Below, in pieces: positions 11,033-20,203 of a stretch of DNA of 64,000 bases (position 1 is its first letter; each line of letters begins with the position of its first letter). The position numbers were made by a program, and so were the translations under genes. The notes beneath the pieces are model-generated. The model did not search any database. It worked only from the letters and a program-made list of their open reading frames with translations, and had not been told where the DNA came from. Source of the DNA: an uncultured Pseudohongiella sp. (GTDB lineage: Bacteria; Pseudomonadota; Gammaproteobacteria; Pseudomonadales; Pseudohongiellaceae); NCBI GenBank assembly GCA_951812715.1, contig OX638323.1, positions 744,001 through 808,000 of the forward strand. The letters are read 5' to 3'.

Positions 11033-14020
11033 TCAACTCAGAATGAAATCGCCCGCGACCAGGTCGTGAAGTCCTACCAGGATCAAGGCGAAGTCCGCCG
11101 TGCCGTCGCCGTCCGTATCGACGAAAACGTCGGTGAAGTCATCGGCCGTGGTATTCAGCGTGTCGTCCCCGCGTTTGGCGAAGCGCACTTCCCCCGCCAC
11201 GCTGGAGAAGGCGTTTTCGCCGATAAAGGTGGAGCCAAAGGCGGATACGTCGAGCTGGTCGCCATCGGTCGTGGAGAAGTCCTGGATTTCGTCCTCGCTG
11301 CCCTGGGTGGAATGCGTTGCCGCCGAGAAAACGAAGGTGTCCGAATCCGCGCCTCCAGTCAGCGTATCCGTACCCGCGCCGCCATAAAGATTGTCCTTTC
11401 CGCCGCCGCCGGAAAGCGTGTCTGCCCCGTCCAAACCCCGGAGAACGTTATCCTGCGCATCACCAGTGAGGTTGTCAGCGTATGCCGAGCCCCTGAGACT
11501 TTCGATATTGCTGAAAGTATCGCCCTCGGCATCGCCGCCCGCAGCTGCGCCGGTGGCCAGGTTGACCGAGACCCCCGCTGGCGAGGCGTCGTAACGCAAC
11601 GTATCCCGGTCCGCGCCGCCACGCAGGATATCCGCGCCCGCGCCTCCGGTCAGCGTGTCGTTTCCGTCACTGCCGTATAAGGAATCCGCGCCCGCCCCGC
11701 CGGCCAGGATGTCGTCCCCGTCCCGGCCGCGCAGAGCGTTATCCCCCGCATCGCCGGTCAACGTGTCGACGTGGGCCGAGCCCATGACGTCTTCAATATT
11801 GCTGAAGGTATCGCCCTGGGCATCGCCGCCCGAAGCCGCGCCGGTAGCCAGATTGACCGTGACGCCCGCGGGCGAGGCGTCGTAACGCAACGTATCCCGG
11901 TCCGCGCCGCCACGCAGGATATCCGCGCCCGCGCCACCGGTCAGCTTGTCGTTGCCATCGTTGCCATACAAGGTATCCACGCCTGCTCCGCCGACCAGGG
12001 TGTCGTCCCCGTTCCGGCCGTGCAGAGTGTTATCTCCCGCATCGCCGGTCAACGTGTCGGCGTGGGCCGAGCCTCTGACGTTTTCGATATCGCTGTAGGT
12101 ATCGCCCTGGGCATGGCCACCCCAGGCCGCGCCGGTGGCCAGGTTAACCGTTACCCCCGCGGAGGAGGAATCGTAACGCAGCGTATCCTCTCCAGCGCCC
12201 CCGTACAGCGTATCCGCGCCCGCGCCACCGGTCAGCGTATCGTCCCCTTTCCGGCCATAAAGGACATTGACCTGCACATCGCCGGTGAGCGTGTCGGCGT
12301 GGTCCGAGCCCGAGATGTCTTCGATATTGCTGAAAGTATCGCCCTCGGCATCGCCGCCCGCAGCCGCGCCGGTGGCCAGGTTGACCCTTACCCCCGCCGA
12401 TGAGTAGGTGTAAAGCAGCATATCCCTGTTGGCGCCCCCATCCAGGGTATCCGCGCCCACGCCCCCATCCAGGGTATCCGCGCCCGCGCCGCCATGGAGT
12501 TCATCATCCCCGTTGCCGCCGGAGAGTATGTCGGCCCCATTGAGACCCCAGAGGTAATTAGCCCCACCATCGCCGGTGAGGATGTCAGCGTAGGCCGAGC
12601 CCCTGAGACGTTCAAAATTAGTGATGCTATCGCCCTGGGCGTCACCGCCCGAGGCCACGCCCGTGGCCAGGTTGACCGTGACGCCGGCGGACGAAGCGTC
12701 GTAGCCTAGTGTATCGTCGTCAGCGCCTCCGTCCAGGGTATCCGCGCCCGCGCCGCCATGGAGTTCATCGCTTCCGCCGCCGCCGGAGAGCGTGTCGTCT
12801 CCGTCCTGACCCCAAAGGCTGTTATTGTGCGCATCGCCGGTGAGGGTGTCAGCGTAGGCTGAGCCCATGAGGTTTTCGATATTACTGAAGGTATCGCCCT
12901 GGGCATCGCCGCCCGAGCCCGTGCCAGCGGCCAGGTTGACCACGACCCCCGCGGACGAAGAATCGTAGTGCAGCACATCTTCGCCAGCGCCACCATCGAG
13001 CGTATCCGCGCCCGCGCCGCCCGAGAGCGAATCATGACCGGCCCCGCCGATTAGCGTGTCATCCCCGTTCCGGCCCCAGAGAACATTATTCCGCGCATCG
13101 CCCAACAGGATGTCATTGTGCGGCGAGCCCTTGAGGCCTTCGATATTGCTGAAGGTATCGCCCTGAGCATGACCGCCCAAGGCCGCGCCGCTGGCCAGGT
13201 TGACCATTACCCCCGCGGTGGAGTTGTGATAATCCAGCGTATCCTGACCCAGCCCTCCATCCAGGGTATCCGCGCCCGAGCCGCCTTCGAGATTATCATT
13301 TCCGCCGCCACCGACCAGCGTATCGTTCCCGATCCAACCCCGGAGGATGTTATTCAGCGCATCGCCGGTGAGTACATCGTCGTACCAAGAGCCATCAAGG
13401 TGTTCGATATTGCTGATGATGTCGCCCTGGGCATGACCGCCCGAAGCCGCGCCGGTGGCCAGATTGACCGTAACCCCCGCAAGAGAGGATTCACGGTAGC
13501 TCAGCCAATCCTTATCTGCGCCCCCATTCAGGATATCCGCGCCCGCACCGCCAACGAGTTCATCATTCCCGCTGCCCCCATACAGGGTATCCGCGCCCGC
13601 GCCGCCGTGGAGCCAATCATTCCCGCCGCCGCCGGAAAGCGTGTCTGCCCCGTCCACACCCCGGAGTACGTTATCCTGCGCATCGCCGGTAAGGACGTCG
13701 TTATAATCCGAACCCCTGATGTTTTCGATATTGCTGAAGGTATCGCCTTGGGCATGGCCGCCCGAAGCCGCGCCGGTGGCCAAGTTGATGGTGACTCCAG
13801 CTACCGAAAGGTCGTAGGTCACCGTATCAATTCCGCTGCCCCCATACAGGGTATCCGCGCCTGCGCCGCCGCTGAGCCAATCATTCCCGCTGCCTCCATA
13901 TAGCGTATCTTTCCCGCCGTAGCCGGACAACGTGTCGGCGTCGCCCAATCCGTAGAGTTTGTCGTCGCCGGACGTGCCATTGAGGAAGTTGCGGTTTTCA
14001 TCGCCAGTGATATTCGCCAT
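11033..14020 (-). CDS. RTX-type calcium-binding beta-roll protein, likely type I secretion substrate
   Basis: A 995-aa protein built almost entirely from glycine/aspartate nonapeptides of the form GGxGxDxLx, the calcium-binding beta-roll of RTX proteins. Nine longer cassettes (about 80-107 aa) are superimposed, each with a VNLATG...[13 protein letters not shown] strand followed by GS..AD.LTGD and two or three RTX turns. The last ~100 residues (DTFVFS, then [17 protein letters not shown], ending FILS) resemble the C-terminal secretion region of RTX exoproteins. There is no N-terminal signal peptide, consistent with type I export, but no ABC transporter, membrane-fusion protein or TolC gene is present in the window. 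No enzymatic domain is visible, so it is probably structural, an S-layer-like or adhesive protein. A GGAG lies 10 nt upstream of the ATG. Confidence 0.85.
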   Translation of the reverse strand: MANITGDENRNFLNGTSGDDKLYGLGDADTLSGYGGKDTLYGGSGNDWLSGGAGADTLYGGSGIDTVTYDLSVAGVTINLATGAASGGHAQGDTFSNIENIRGSDYNDVLTGDAQDNVLRGVDGADTLSGGGGNDWLHGGAGADTLYGGSGNDELVGGAGADILNGGADKDWLSYRESSLAGVTVNLATGAASGGHAQGDIISNIEHLDGSWYDDVLTGDALNNILRGWIGNDTLVGGGGNDNLEGGSGADTLDGGLGQDTLDYHNSTAGVMVNLASGAALGGHAQGDTFSNIEGLKGSPHNDILLGDARNNVLWGRNGDDTLIGGAGHDSLSGGAGADTLDGGAGEDVLHYDSSSAGVVVNLAAGTGSGGDAQGDTFSNIENLMGSAYADTLTGDAHNNSLWGQDGDDTLSGGGGSDELHGGAGADTLDGGADDDTLGYDASSAGVTVNLATGVASGGDAQGDSITNFERLRGSAYADILTGDGGANYLWGLNGADILSGGNGDDELHGGAGADTLDGGVGADTLDGGANRDMLLYTYSSAGVRVNLATGAAAGGDAEGDTFSNIEDISGSDHADTLTGDVQVNVLYGRKGDDTLTGGAGADTLYGGAGEDTLRYDSSSAGVTVNLATGAAWGGHAQGDTYSDIENVRGSAHADTLTGDAGDNTLHGRNGDDTLVGGAGVDTLYGNDGNDKLTGGAGADILRGGADRDTLRYDASPAGVTVNLATGAASGGDAQGDTFSNIEDVMGSAHVDTLTGDAGDNALRGRDGDDILAGGAGADSLYGSDGNDTLTGGAGADILRGGADRDTLRYDASPAGVSVNLATGAAAGGDAEGDTFSNIESLRGSAYADNLTGDAQDNVLRGLDGADTLSGGGGKDNLYGGAGTDTLTGGADSDTFVFSAATHSTQGSEDEIQDFSTTDGDQLDVSAFGSTFIGENAFSSVAGEVRFAKRGDDTLNTTADDFTDVFVDTDGDGTADFALILVGLHDLVAGDFILS
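11440..13850 (-). repeat. nine tandem RTX/VNLATG cassettes
   Basis: DNA-level repeats of roughly 235-320 bp inside the RTX gene, each marked on the plus strand by a variant of gccggtggccaggttgacc (near 11550, 11845, 12140, 12375, 12665, 12930, 13195, 13460 and 13775). The two cassettes whose markers lie at about 11550 and 11845 are nearly identical over about 300 bp, which suggests recent duplication at that end. Confidence 0.8.
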
Positions 14021-14248
14021 GTAATTCTTGCTCCGTTTTGATTATGAATATTGAAATGTCATTTGTTTGTTCTTGCTGACTCGTTCGCGTCCGAGCTGCG
14101 CCCCGCAATGCCGCGGGAGCGGTTCCCTCCCGATGCATTTTTCGCAACACAATGAATTGCCCTCGCCCGCGCTTAAACGGGCGTAGTGGAATACCGGCAG
14201 AGAAACTCTGTTCGCTTGGAGGGGATAATCAGTTACATACTTGCATCA

Positions 14249-14279
14249 CGCTGATGTATTCAGCGGTCGGGCCTATAAT
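14249..14279 (+). promoter_or_regulatory. inverted repeat plus consensus -10 box
   Basis: CGCTGA (14249-14254) and TCAGCG (14260-14265) form a perfect 6-bp inverted repeat with a 5-nt centre. It sits where a -35 element would be for the perfect TATAAT at 14274-14279. No good TTGACA-like box is present, so a regulator bound at the repeat could substitute for it. The predicted transcript would start near 14286 and run toward the terminator at 14404. Confidence 0.4.
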
Positions 14280-14285
14280 CAGACT

Positions 14286-14404
14286 GGCATATTCGCATAT
14301 GTTTAAGACTTTCTACAACCCGCCAAGGTAGTGTCAATCCGCTGTTCGGGCGACAAGGCGGGATTCAGGGTAATATAGTCCGGCTGCTACCGGACTGCTT
14401 TTTT
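14286..14404 (+). ncRNA. candidate small RNA of about 120 nt
   Basis: The interval begins just after a perfect -10 box and ends at a strong intrinsic terminator, yet contains no plus-strand reading frame with a ribosome-binding site. The middle has complementary segments (AATCCGC near 14335, GCGGGATT near 14358) that could pair. It matches no RNA family known to me. A leader or attenuator for the downstream hisC gene, 385 bp away, is less likely because of the distance. Confidence 0.35.
14377..14404 (+). terminator. Rho-independent terminator
   Basis: AGTCCGG (14377-14383) pairs with CCGGACT (14390-14396) across a 6-nt loop. GC and a run of six T (14399-14404) follow on the plus strand. This is the clearest intrinsic terminator in the window, and no plus-strand protein gene ends before it. 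Confidence 0.75.
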
Positions 14405-14788
14405 GACCATTGCGGCGACTTGAACCGTCCACAGAATCTGTGGATAACTTGGTGAATAATTTCAGGCGGCAGGTCGAGAAAGCTGTAGGAATGGGAGTTC
14501 GCGCAAAATTGCTCAATTTTTGACCAATCCGCTAAACCCTTAAAAATCAATAAGTTAAACCTTATTAACCGATCAAGAAAAAAAATTAAACTACTATTGT
14601 TAGAGTTTTATTACTATTAGGTAATTTTTGTGCATAAATTTCCGGCCTTGAGCCGATTTGCTGGATACAGGCTATCCTTGCTTGCTGTTTTTATTGAATT
14701 TTTCCAGCAATAAAATACCGTTCGTTCCGGCCGCCCAGACTGGAAGGCGCGACTGGGCAGGCAATAGCGAATTATCACGGGCAGCGCC

Positions 14789-15862
14789 ATGTCATTTGAA
14801 AGAACCAATATTTCCCGGATGCGGGGCTACACGCCCGGCGAACAGCCGGACTCGCCGGACATTATCAAGCTCAATACCAATGAAAATCCGTATCCGCCGC
14901 CGGCCGCGGTAATCGATACCCTGGGCGCCATCGACGGCGCCGACCTGCGTCGTTATCCGCCTCCCCTGGCGGATGATTTCCGCACCGTGGCCGGACTGAT
15001 GCATGGCGTCGCGCCGGAGTGCATTCTTCCCGTCAACGGCGGTGATGAACTGCTGCGGCTGCTGTTGACCACATATGTCGAGCCCGATGAGGTTCTGGCG
15101 ATCATGCAGCCGAGCTATTCGCTATATCCGGTGCTGGCCCAGATCGCGGGTTGCCGGCTATTGGAAATTCCCTTGACCGAAGCCTGGACGATGCCGGCCG
15201 GACTGGCAGAATCGCTGCGGCGCCATCGCGTCAAGATGCTGATCCTGGTCAATCCCCACGCTCCCACGGGCAGCTTGACGCCGGCTGCATATCTGCATGA
15301 ACTGGCCCGGGAATTCGATGGCATCGTCGTGCTCGACGAAGCCTACGCCGATTTTATCGACCCGGAGCTGGGCCATGACTCGATGCCGCTGGCGCGGGAA
15401 CTGGAGAATGTGCTGATTTTGCGAACGCTGAGCAAAGGCTATTCCCTTGCCGGACTGCGCTTTGGTTATGGAATCGGTCCGGGCGACCTGATCCATCCCA
15501 TGGCGGTCAAGACCCGGGACAGCTATAACACGGACTACATTTCCCAGAAACTGGCCAAGGCGGCGCTGGAAGCGCGGGAGGCGGCGGCGCGGAGCTGGCA
15601 GCGGGTGCGGCGTTCGCGCGAATGGCTGCGCGCCGAACTTGTCGGGCTGGGAATCGAAACCTTGCCCAGCCAGAGCAATTTCCTGCTGGCCGCGATTCCC
15701 GAGGCCGTCGGCGCCGCCAAGCTCTATACGGCGCTGAAGGATCACGGCATACTCGTGCGCCATTTCGCGCAGCCGCGGTTGAACGATCGGCTGCGGATCA
15801 CGGTCGGCAGCGAAACCGACAACGAAATCCTGATCCAGAAGCTGCGGGACATCCTGCAATGA
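14789..15862 (+). CDS. hisC: histidinol-phosphate aminotransferase
   Basis: PLP enzyme of fold type I that converts imidazole-acetol phosphate and glutamate to histidinol phosphate in histidine synthesis. The 357-aa protein has the LNTNENPYPPP N-terminal motif, NPHAPTG (Asn155), Asp183 and Tyr186 in VLDEAYADF, the PLP-binding Lys216 in RTLSKGYSLAGLRFGYG, and a C-terminal RITVGSETDNEILIQ segment. Length and motifs are typical of HisC. The family also acts on aromatic amino acids, and no other his gene is nearby, so a role outside histidine synthesis cannot be excluded. Its TGA overlaps the ATG of the next gene. Confidence 0.93.
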   Translation: MSFERTNISRMRGYTPGEQPDSPDIIKLNTNENPYPPPAAVIDTLGAIDGADLRRYPPPLADDFRTVAGLMHGVAPECILPVNGGDELLRLLLTTYVEPDEVLAIMQPSYSLYPVLAQIAGCRLLEIPLTEAWTMPAGLAESLRRHRVKMLILVNPHAPTGSLTPAAYLHELAREFDGIVVLDEAYADFIDPELGHDSMPLARELENVLILRTLSKGYSLAGLRFGYGIGPGDLIHPMAVKTRDSYNTDYISQKLAKAALEAREAAARSWQRVRRSREWLRAELVGLGIETLPSQSNFLLAAIPEAVGAAKLYTALKDHGILVRHFAQPRLNDRLRITVGSETDNEILIQKLRDILQ

Positions 15863-16098
15863 TCTTCTCGCTACTGAAAATCAACAAGAAGACTTCCGCC
15901 ACGCTGGCGGGCATAGCCATCGGCGCCGCGAGTCTGTGGGGCTTGTCGATGTGGCAGGACATCTCCCGGGTGGAACTGTTGCGCTTGCTGCTGGCCGTGC
16001 TGATCATGCTCGGCGCGCTTGCCCTGGTCGCGTTGTGGGCCGTAGCCCTCGGCAAACTGCTAATCGCGGGAGCGCGGCGCCTGACCCGGCGCCGGTGA
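15859..16098 (+). CDS. small two-TM membrane protein coupled to hisC
   Basis: A 79-aa protein whose ATG overlaps the hisC stop (ATGA, 15859-15862), a strong sign of translational coupling. It has a short basic N-terminus (KINKKTS), a first hydrophobic segment at about residues 14-30, a longer one at about 41-70, and a basic tail (RRLTRRR), consistent with a small inner-membrane protein. Family not recognised. Its last 39 bp overlap the 3' end of the convergent HolD-like gene. Confidence 0.65.
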   Translation: MIFSLLKINKKTSATLAGIAIGAASLWGLSMWQDISRVELLRLLLAVLIMLGALALVALWAVALGKLLIAGARRLTRRR

Positions 16099-16914
16099 AA
16101 CCGGGCGGCTTCCCAGCCGCGCCCGCAGCGGCTGCAAATCTCCCCAGCAATACTGTTTCAGATCCGGGTACGCGAGCATTTCCCGCAAACCGCGAGTCAT
16201 GGTTACCCGCATGGGAACCCCGCCGATCCGGTAAGCAAAATCCGCGGTTGTCGAGGACACCGCCGGGAAAAGCTCCTGGCAATCATGCGCGAATATCAGC
16301 AGATTCGGACAACGGTCGCGCTGGCACAGCGCGTCCAGGGTAGCGCCCTGCCCAGCCTCGCCGCGGGCGGATTGCGGCTGTGGGATAACGGTTTCGGTTT
16401 CGGTTTCGTCGGCGGCAACCAGGGATTTGCCCAGCGCCTTGAGAATATTGGTCAGCAGCTTGCGGCTGTCGGCGCCGTCTTCGCTTGCCCATGCATCTTG
16501 CGTGAGCAACGCCAGCGATTCATCGATGCGCCGATAATGCAGGGGCTGGCGTTCGATGACCGGCGACGATTCGAGCGTCGGCGCCGGTTGCGGCGTCCGA
16601 GCGGATCGGTCAGATGGCGCCGGTTGCGGGGCCCGCGCGGATTGGTCAAGCGGCGCTTGTTGCGGGATCCGCGCGGATTGGTCAAGCGACCCCGGTTGCT
16701 GAGAGCGCGCGGATTGGCCGCGCGGCGCCGGCGGGGGAGCGTCATCCGCCAGCGGGCCGGGTTCCGCCTTCGGTTCCTGTTCGGGCGCCGCGGGATAATC
16801 CGGCGAGGGTTTGGCGTTTTCGAATGCGACCCGGGCGTAATAGGGTTGTACGCCCATCAGGTTCAGGTATCGCCGCCGCCGGTTTTCGTGTCTCGGATCG
16901 ATGCCGCCGTTCAT
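16060..16914 (-). CDS. putative DNA polymerase III psi subunit (HolD-like)
   Basis: A 284-aa protein with an N-terminal RRRRYLNLMGVQPYYAR motif resembling the RR..YL..MGIQ.. start of HolD/psi proteins, which bridge the clamp loader and SSB. The C-terminal part (CPNLLIFAHDC, later YPDLKQYCWGDLQPLRARL) also matches the layout of pseudomonad HolD-like proteins. Between them is a Pro/Ala-rich linker (about residues 55-115) with four tandem copies of a 14-15-residue unit around QSAR.PQ.AP. The ATG at 16914 is chosen because the known motif starts about ten residues later; upstream codons to 17022 are in frame but unsupported. The assignment is by remembered family pattern, not a search; 'hypothetical' is the fallback. 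Confidence 0.5.
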   Translation of the reverse strand: MNGGIDPRHENRRRRYLNLMGVQPYYARVAFENAKPSPDYPAAPEQEPKAEPGPLADDAPPPAPRGQSARSQQPGSLDQSARIPQQAPLDQSARAPQPAPSDRSARTPQPAPTLESSPVIERQPLHYRRIDESLALLTQDAWASEDGADSRKLLTNILKALGKSLVAADETETETVIPQPQSARGEAGQGATLDALCQRDRCPNLLIFAHDCQELFPAVSSTTADFAYRIGGVPMRVTMTRGLREMLAYPDLKQYCWGDLQPLRARLGSRPVSPAPGQAPRSRD

Positions 16915-17062
16915 TTTCCCGCCACCGTCATCGGCCGGTTTCGCGCCAGCCTCGGGCAGCAAAAATAACGCCTGTCTCGCTTTCACGCAAGCATCTCGGC
17001 CGAGTTTGAAGTTGCCTGCCAATCATGCTTGAATCCACACGACTTTTCGCTGGAGAACCGCC

Positions 17063-18046
17063 ATGCTTGCCGTCCGCTGTCATTCGCATGGACCACCCGA
17101 AAACCTCGGTCTGGATGAAATCGAAACCCCGGCGGCGGGCGAAAGCGAAGCCCTGGTCGAGATTTACGCGGCTTCGCTGAACTTCCCGGACGGCTTGCAG
17201 ATCCGCGGCAAGTACCAGTTTCAGCCGGATATGCCATTCATTCCCGGCTCCGAAGCCGCGGGGATCGTGCGGGCGATCGGTCCTGGCGTCAAAGGATTCG
17301 AACCCGGAGACCGGGTCATGGCGACCCCGGGTCTGGGCGCCTTCGCCGAATTCGCCGCGGTGCCGGCGCGGGGCCTGCGCAAGATTCCCGCGAATATGGA
17401 TTTCCCCACCGCCGCGGCCTTTCCCATGGTTTATACCACTTCGTATTACGCCTTGAAGCAGCGCGGGCAATTGCAATGCGGCGAAACCCTGCTGGTGCTC
17501 GGCGCCGGCGGCGGCGTGGGCATGGCGGCGGTGGAACTCGGCAAGATCATGGGCGCCCGGGTGATCGCCGCGGCCAGCGCCGATGAAAAGCTCGCCTTCG
17601 CGCAAAAGCTGGGCGCCGATGAACTGGTCAATTACGGCGACGGAGAACTCAAGGAGAAAGTCAAGGAGCTGACCGGCGGCGCGGGCGCTGACGTCATCTA
17701 CGACCCCGTGGGCGGAGACCTGTTCGATCAATGCTGTCGCTGTATCAACTGGAATGGCCGCCTGCTCGTAATCGGCTTCACCAGCGGCCGGATTCCCGCC
17801 TACAAGGCCAATCTGGCCCTGCTCAAGGGTTCCTCGATGGTTGGCGTATTTCTCGGCCGGTTTCGGCGGGAGGAGCCTGACGCCTATGAACGAAACTTTC
17901 GGGACTTGTTCGCCATGTACGAACAGGGAAAAATCAGGCCCCTGATCACCCAGCGGTTTCCGCTGCGGGACTATGTCTCGGCGTTCAACTTGTTCACCGA
18001 ACGTCGCGCGCAGGGCAAGGTGATTCTGGAAATGAAACACGAGTGA
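17063..18046 (+). CDS. NADPH:quinone oxidoreductase-type MDR protein (zinc-free)
   Basis: A 327-aa medium-chain dehydrogenase/reductase of the quinone-oxidoreductase branch. It has a GroES-like N-terminal domain (AASLNFPDGLQIRGKYQ, PFIPGSEAAGIV) and a Rossmann domain with the NADPH motif GAGGGVG at residues 147-153. The Cys/His residues of zinc-dependent alcohol dehydrogenases are absent. The substrate cannot be read from sequence; enoyl or quinone reduction is typical. The acyl-CoA synthetase starts 6 bp downstream, so the pair forms an operon, which suggests fatty- or aromatic-acid metabolism. Confidence 0.9.
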   Translation: MLAVRCHSHGPPENLGLDEIETPAAGESEALVEIYAASLNFPDGLQIRGKYQFQPDMPFIPGSEAAGIVRAIGPGVKGFEPGDRVMATPGLGAFAEFAAVPARGLRKIPANMDFPTAAAFPMVYTTSYYALKQRGQLQCGETLLVLGAGGGVGMAAVELGKIMGARVIAAASADEKLAFAQKLGADELVNYGDGELKEKVKELTGGAGADVIYDPVGGDLFDQCCRCINWNGRLLVIGFTSGRIPAYKANLALLKGSSMVGVFLGRFRREEPDAYERNFRDLFAMYEQGKIRPLITQRFPLRDYVSAFNLFTERRAQGKVILEMKHE

Positions 18047-18052
18047 GGCCTC

Positions 18053-19771
18053 ATGCTGACCGGGCGGGAAATCGTTAGCGATATTCAGCAAATGAAGAAT
18101 ATCGCATTGGAGATGCTGACTCCGGAGTCGCCGTTCGCCATCGAAACCAGGGAGATCGACGGCGTCGAATATCGGGTTTTCAGCAAGGTCCCGCGCAATC
18201 TCGGTGAATTCTACGATCTCGGCCGGGAAGCCGCCGATCAGACTTTTCTCGTGTACCGGGAAGAACGCTACAGCTTCGCCGAAACGCTCGACATGGCGCG
18301 CCGGCTGGCGCGGGCGCTGCGGGAACAATACCAGGTGCGCAAAGGCGACCGGGTAGCCATTTGCGCCCGTAACTCTCCGGAATGGTGCCTGGTCTACATG
18401 GCTACGACCATGCTCGGGGCAATTACCGCGCCGCTCAATTCCTGGTCCACGGCGCGCGAGTTGGAGTTTCTGCTCGCCGACAGCGGCAGCAGACTGATCT
18501 TTGTCGATTCGCCCCGGCTCATGTTGCTGGGCGATGCGGCCCGCGGGCTGGACGTGGTTACGATCAAGCCCAAGGACGCAGGAGACTTGCCGGAGACTTA
18601 CCAACTGCTGCGGCGCTTCGCGCCGCTCGGCGACAGGGAAATTCGCGCTATCGGCGTACAACCCGACGATGACGCAACGCTGATGTACACATCCGGCTCG
18701 ACCGGCAATCCCAAAGGCGTGCTGTCGAGCCACCGCGCGGTCATCAACGCGCTCTACACGTGGAAGTTCGTACGCGCGGTCAACGAAACCCTGTACCCCG
18801 AACTGATCGAGGAAAATCCGCCCTGGCAGCCAGCCATCCTGGCCAATGTCCCACTGTTTCACGTCACCGGCAGCCATGCCCAGTTTCTGATCAGTTTCAT
18901 GCTCTCGCGCAAATTCGTGATGATGTACAAGTGGGACCCGGAAGCCGCCTTGCGCTTGATCGAACAGGAGCGGATTTCGATTTTTCACGGCGTTCCAACC
19001 ATGACCTGGGAGATCATGCAGTCGGAAAACTTCGCCCGCACCGATCTGGACAGCTTGCGCGGCGTGCAAAGCGGCGGCGCGCCGCGGCCGCCGGAGCACT
19101 TGGCCATGATGCTGGAAAAATTCCCGCCGCGGGCGATTCCAGGCCTCGGATACGGCCTCACCGAGACCAATGCCATCGGCGCGATCATCAGCTACAAGTT
19201 CTATGCCGCGAAACCCGACAGCACCGGCCGTCCGACGCCGCCGGTTACCGATGTGCGCATAGTGGACGCGGCGGGCCGCGAACTCGGCCCGGATCAGATC
19301 GGCGAGATTTGCATCAAGGGCCCAACGGTGATGAAAGGCTACTGGAATCAGCCCGAAGCGACCGCCGAGGCGCTGCGGGACGGCTGGTTCCACACCGGCG
19401 ACATCGGTAAACTCGACCCGCTCGGCTTCCTGATCATCCTCGACCGCGCCAAGGACATCGTCATTCGCGGCGGCGAGAACATCGCCTGCATGGAAGTCGA
19501 ATACGCCATCAGCGAACATCCGGCGGTGAACGAAGTCTCGGTTTACGGCATTCCCGACGACCGCCTTGGCGAGGCGCCGGCGGCCAGCGTCATGCTCAAA
19601 CCCGGTAGGCGGCTCAATGCGGAAGAACTGGGCAGCTTCCTTGCCCAGCGGCTGGCGGCGTACAAGATTCCGCGCGCGGTTTTTTTCCAGCACGAACAAC
19701 TGCCGCGCACCGGCACCGGCAAGATCGCCAAGCGCGAATTGCGCGAGGCGGCAATTTCTTCTCGAAATTAG
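18053..19771 (+). CDS. AMP-forming acyl-CoA synthetase/ligase
   Basis: ANL-superfamily enzyme that activates a carboxylic acid to acyl-AMP and then acyl-CoA. The 572-aa protein shows the P-loop-like TLMYTSGSTGNPKGV (about residues 209-223), GYGLTETN (about 367), GWFHTGD (about 443), the hinge region DRAKDIVIRGGENI, and a C-terminal RTGTGKIAKRE with the adenylation Lys at about 561. Substrate chain length is not evident; the features resemble medium/long-chain acid ligases. It is 6 bp behind the MDR gene. Confidence 0.92.
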   Translation: MLTGREIVSDIQQMKNIALEMLTPESPFAIETREIDGVEYRVFSKVPRNLGEFYDLGREAADQTFLVYREERYSFAETLDMARRLARALREQYQVRKGDRVAICARNSPEWCLVYMATTMLGAITAPLNSWSTARELEFLLADSGSRLIFVDSPRLMLLGDAARGLDVVTIKPKDAGDLPETYQLLRRFAPLGDREIRAIGVQPDDDATLMYTSGSTGNPKGVLSSHRAVINALYTWKFVRAVNETLYPELIEENPPWQPAILANVPLFHVTGSHAQFLISFMLSRKFVMMYKWDPEAALRLIEQERISIFHGVPTMTWEIMQSENFARTDLDSLRGVQSGGAPRPPEHLAMMLEKFPPRAIPGLGYGLTETNAIGAIISYKFYAAKPDSTGRPTPPVTDVRIVDAAGRELGPDQIGEICIKGPTVMKGYWNQPEATAEALRDGWFHTGDIGKLDPLGFLIILDRAKDIVIRGGENIACMEVEYAISEHPAVNEVSVYGIPDDRLGEAPAASVMLKPGRRLNAEELGSFLAQRLAAYKIPRAVFFQHEQLPRTGTGKIAKRELREAAISSRN

Positions 19772-19839
19772 TTGATTTTTTTCGCCATAGGAACGATATA
19801 GGGGTAAGGGAGACAGTTCTGACTGATGGGGGAAAGGTC

Positions 19840-20049
19840 ATGCAAACTCCTGAATGGGAAGAAAACGACAGCCTGGAGTTTGTCGAAACCGCCTCTCGGC
19901 GACCGGCAACCCAGCCAACTTCGAAATCGGCTCATGACAAGGTGCGCATGCAGGAATTGCGCCGGCGGCTGGAAGAAAGGCTGGATAGCAAGCGTATCGA
20001 AATGGAATACGGCTACGCCTATCTGGACGATGACGAGTCGATTCAGTAA
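19840..20049 (+). CDS. small acidic conserved-type protein, 69 aa
   Basis: Short hydrophilic protein with a disordered N-terminal half, a charged helix (ELRRRLEERLDSKRIEMEYG) and an acidic end (LDDDES). The ATG has a strong GGGGGAAAGG ribosome-binding sequence 3-5 nt upstream, which supports translation. The Arg-rich helix plus acidic tail recalls the small PA3496-type proteins of pseudomonads, but that is only a resemblance. Confidence 0.55.
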   Translation: MQTPEWEENDSLEFVETASRRPATQPTSKSAHDKVRMQELRRRLEERLDSKRIEMEYGYAYLDDDESIQ

Positions 20050-20099
20050 GCCTGGGCCGAATTGAGCCAACCCGCGCGGCAATCATTGCGCGAGTTCCG

Positions 20100-20116
20100 C
20101 CGGGCGCGGCGCCCGG
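20100..20116. terminator. GC-rich palindrome after the 69-aa gene
   Basis: CCGGGCGC (20100-20107) and GCGCCCGG (20109-20116) form an 8-bp palindrome around one base. There is no following T-run, so it is a hairpin candidate rather than a clear intrinsic terminator. Confidence 0.3.
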
Positions 20117-20203
20117 TATCCGTTATGCCTCGATTTTGCGCTTTCACGCCACCGGCATCCCAAGTATGATGGCCCAGTTGATCGGCTTGGGGGGATTACC
20201 GTC

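Larger units (their letters stand above)
14021..14788. other. 768-bp intergenic region between the RTX gene and hisC
   Basis: A divergent intergenic region without a credible protein-coding gene; short frames here have no recognisable features. It holds a 5-bp hairpin at 14165-14182, an inverted repeat plus TATAAT box and terminator (listed separately), and an AT-rich stretch at 14530-14645 that stands out from the GC-rich surroundings and probably carries the hisC promoter. TTGTTA at 14597-14602 with GGTAAT 17 nt downstream is a weak candidate. Confidence 0.6.

Noticed and set aside
14334..14550. two short minus-strand frames
   Set aside because: They cross the strong plus-strand terminator and have no ribosome-binding sites or family features.
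16928..19699. 923-codon minus-strand open frame
   Set aside because: Antisense to the MDR and acyl-CoA synthetase genes, both of which have clear catalytic motifs.
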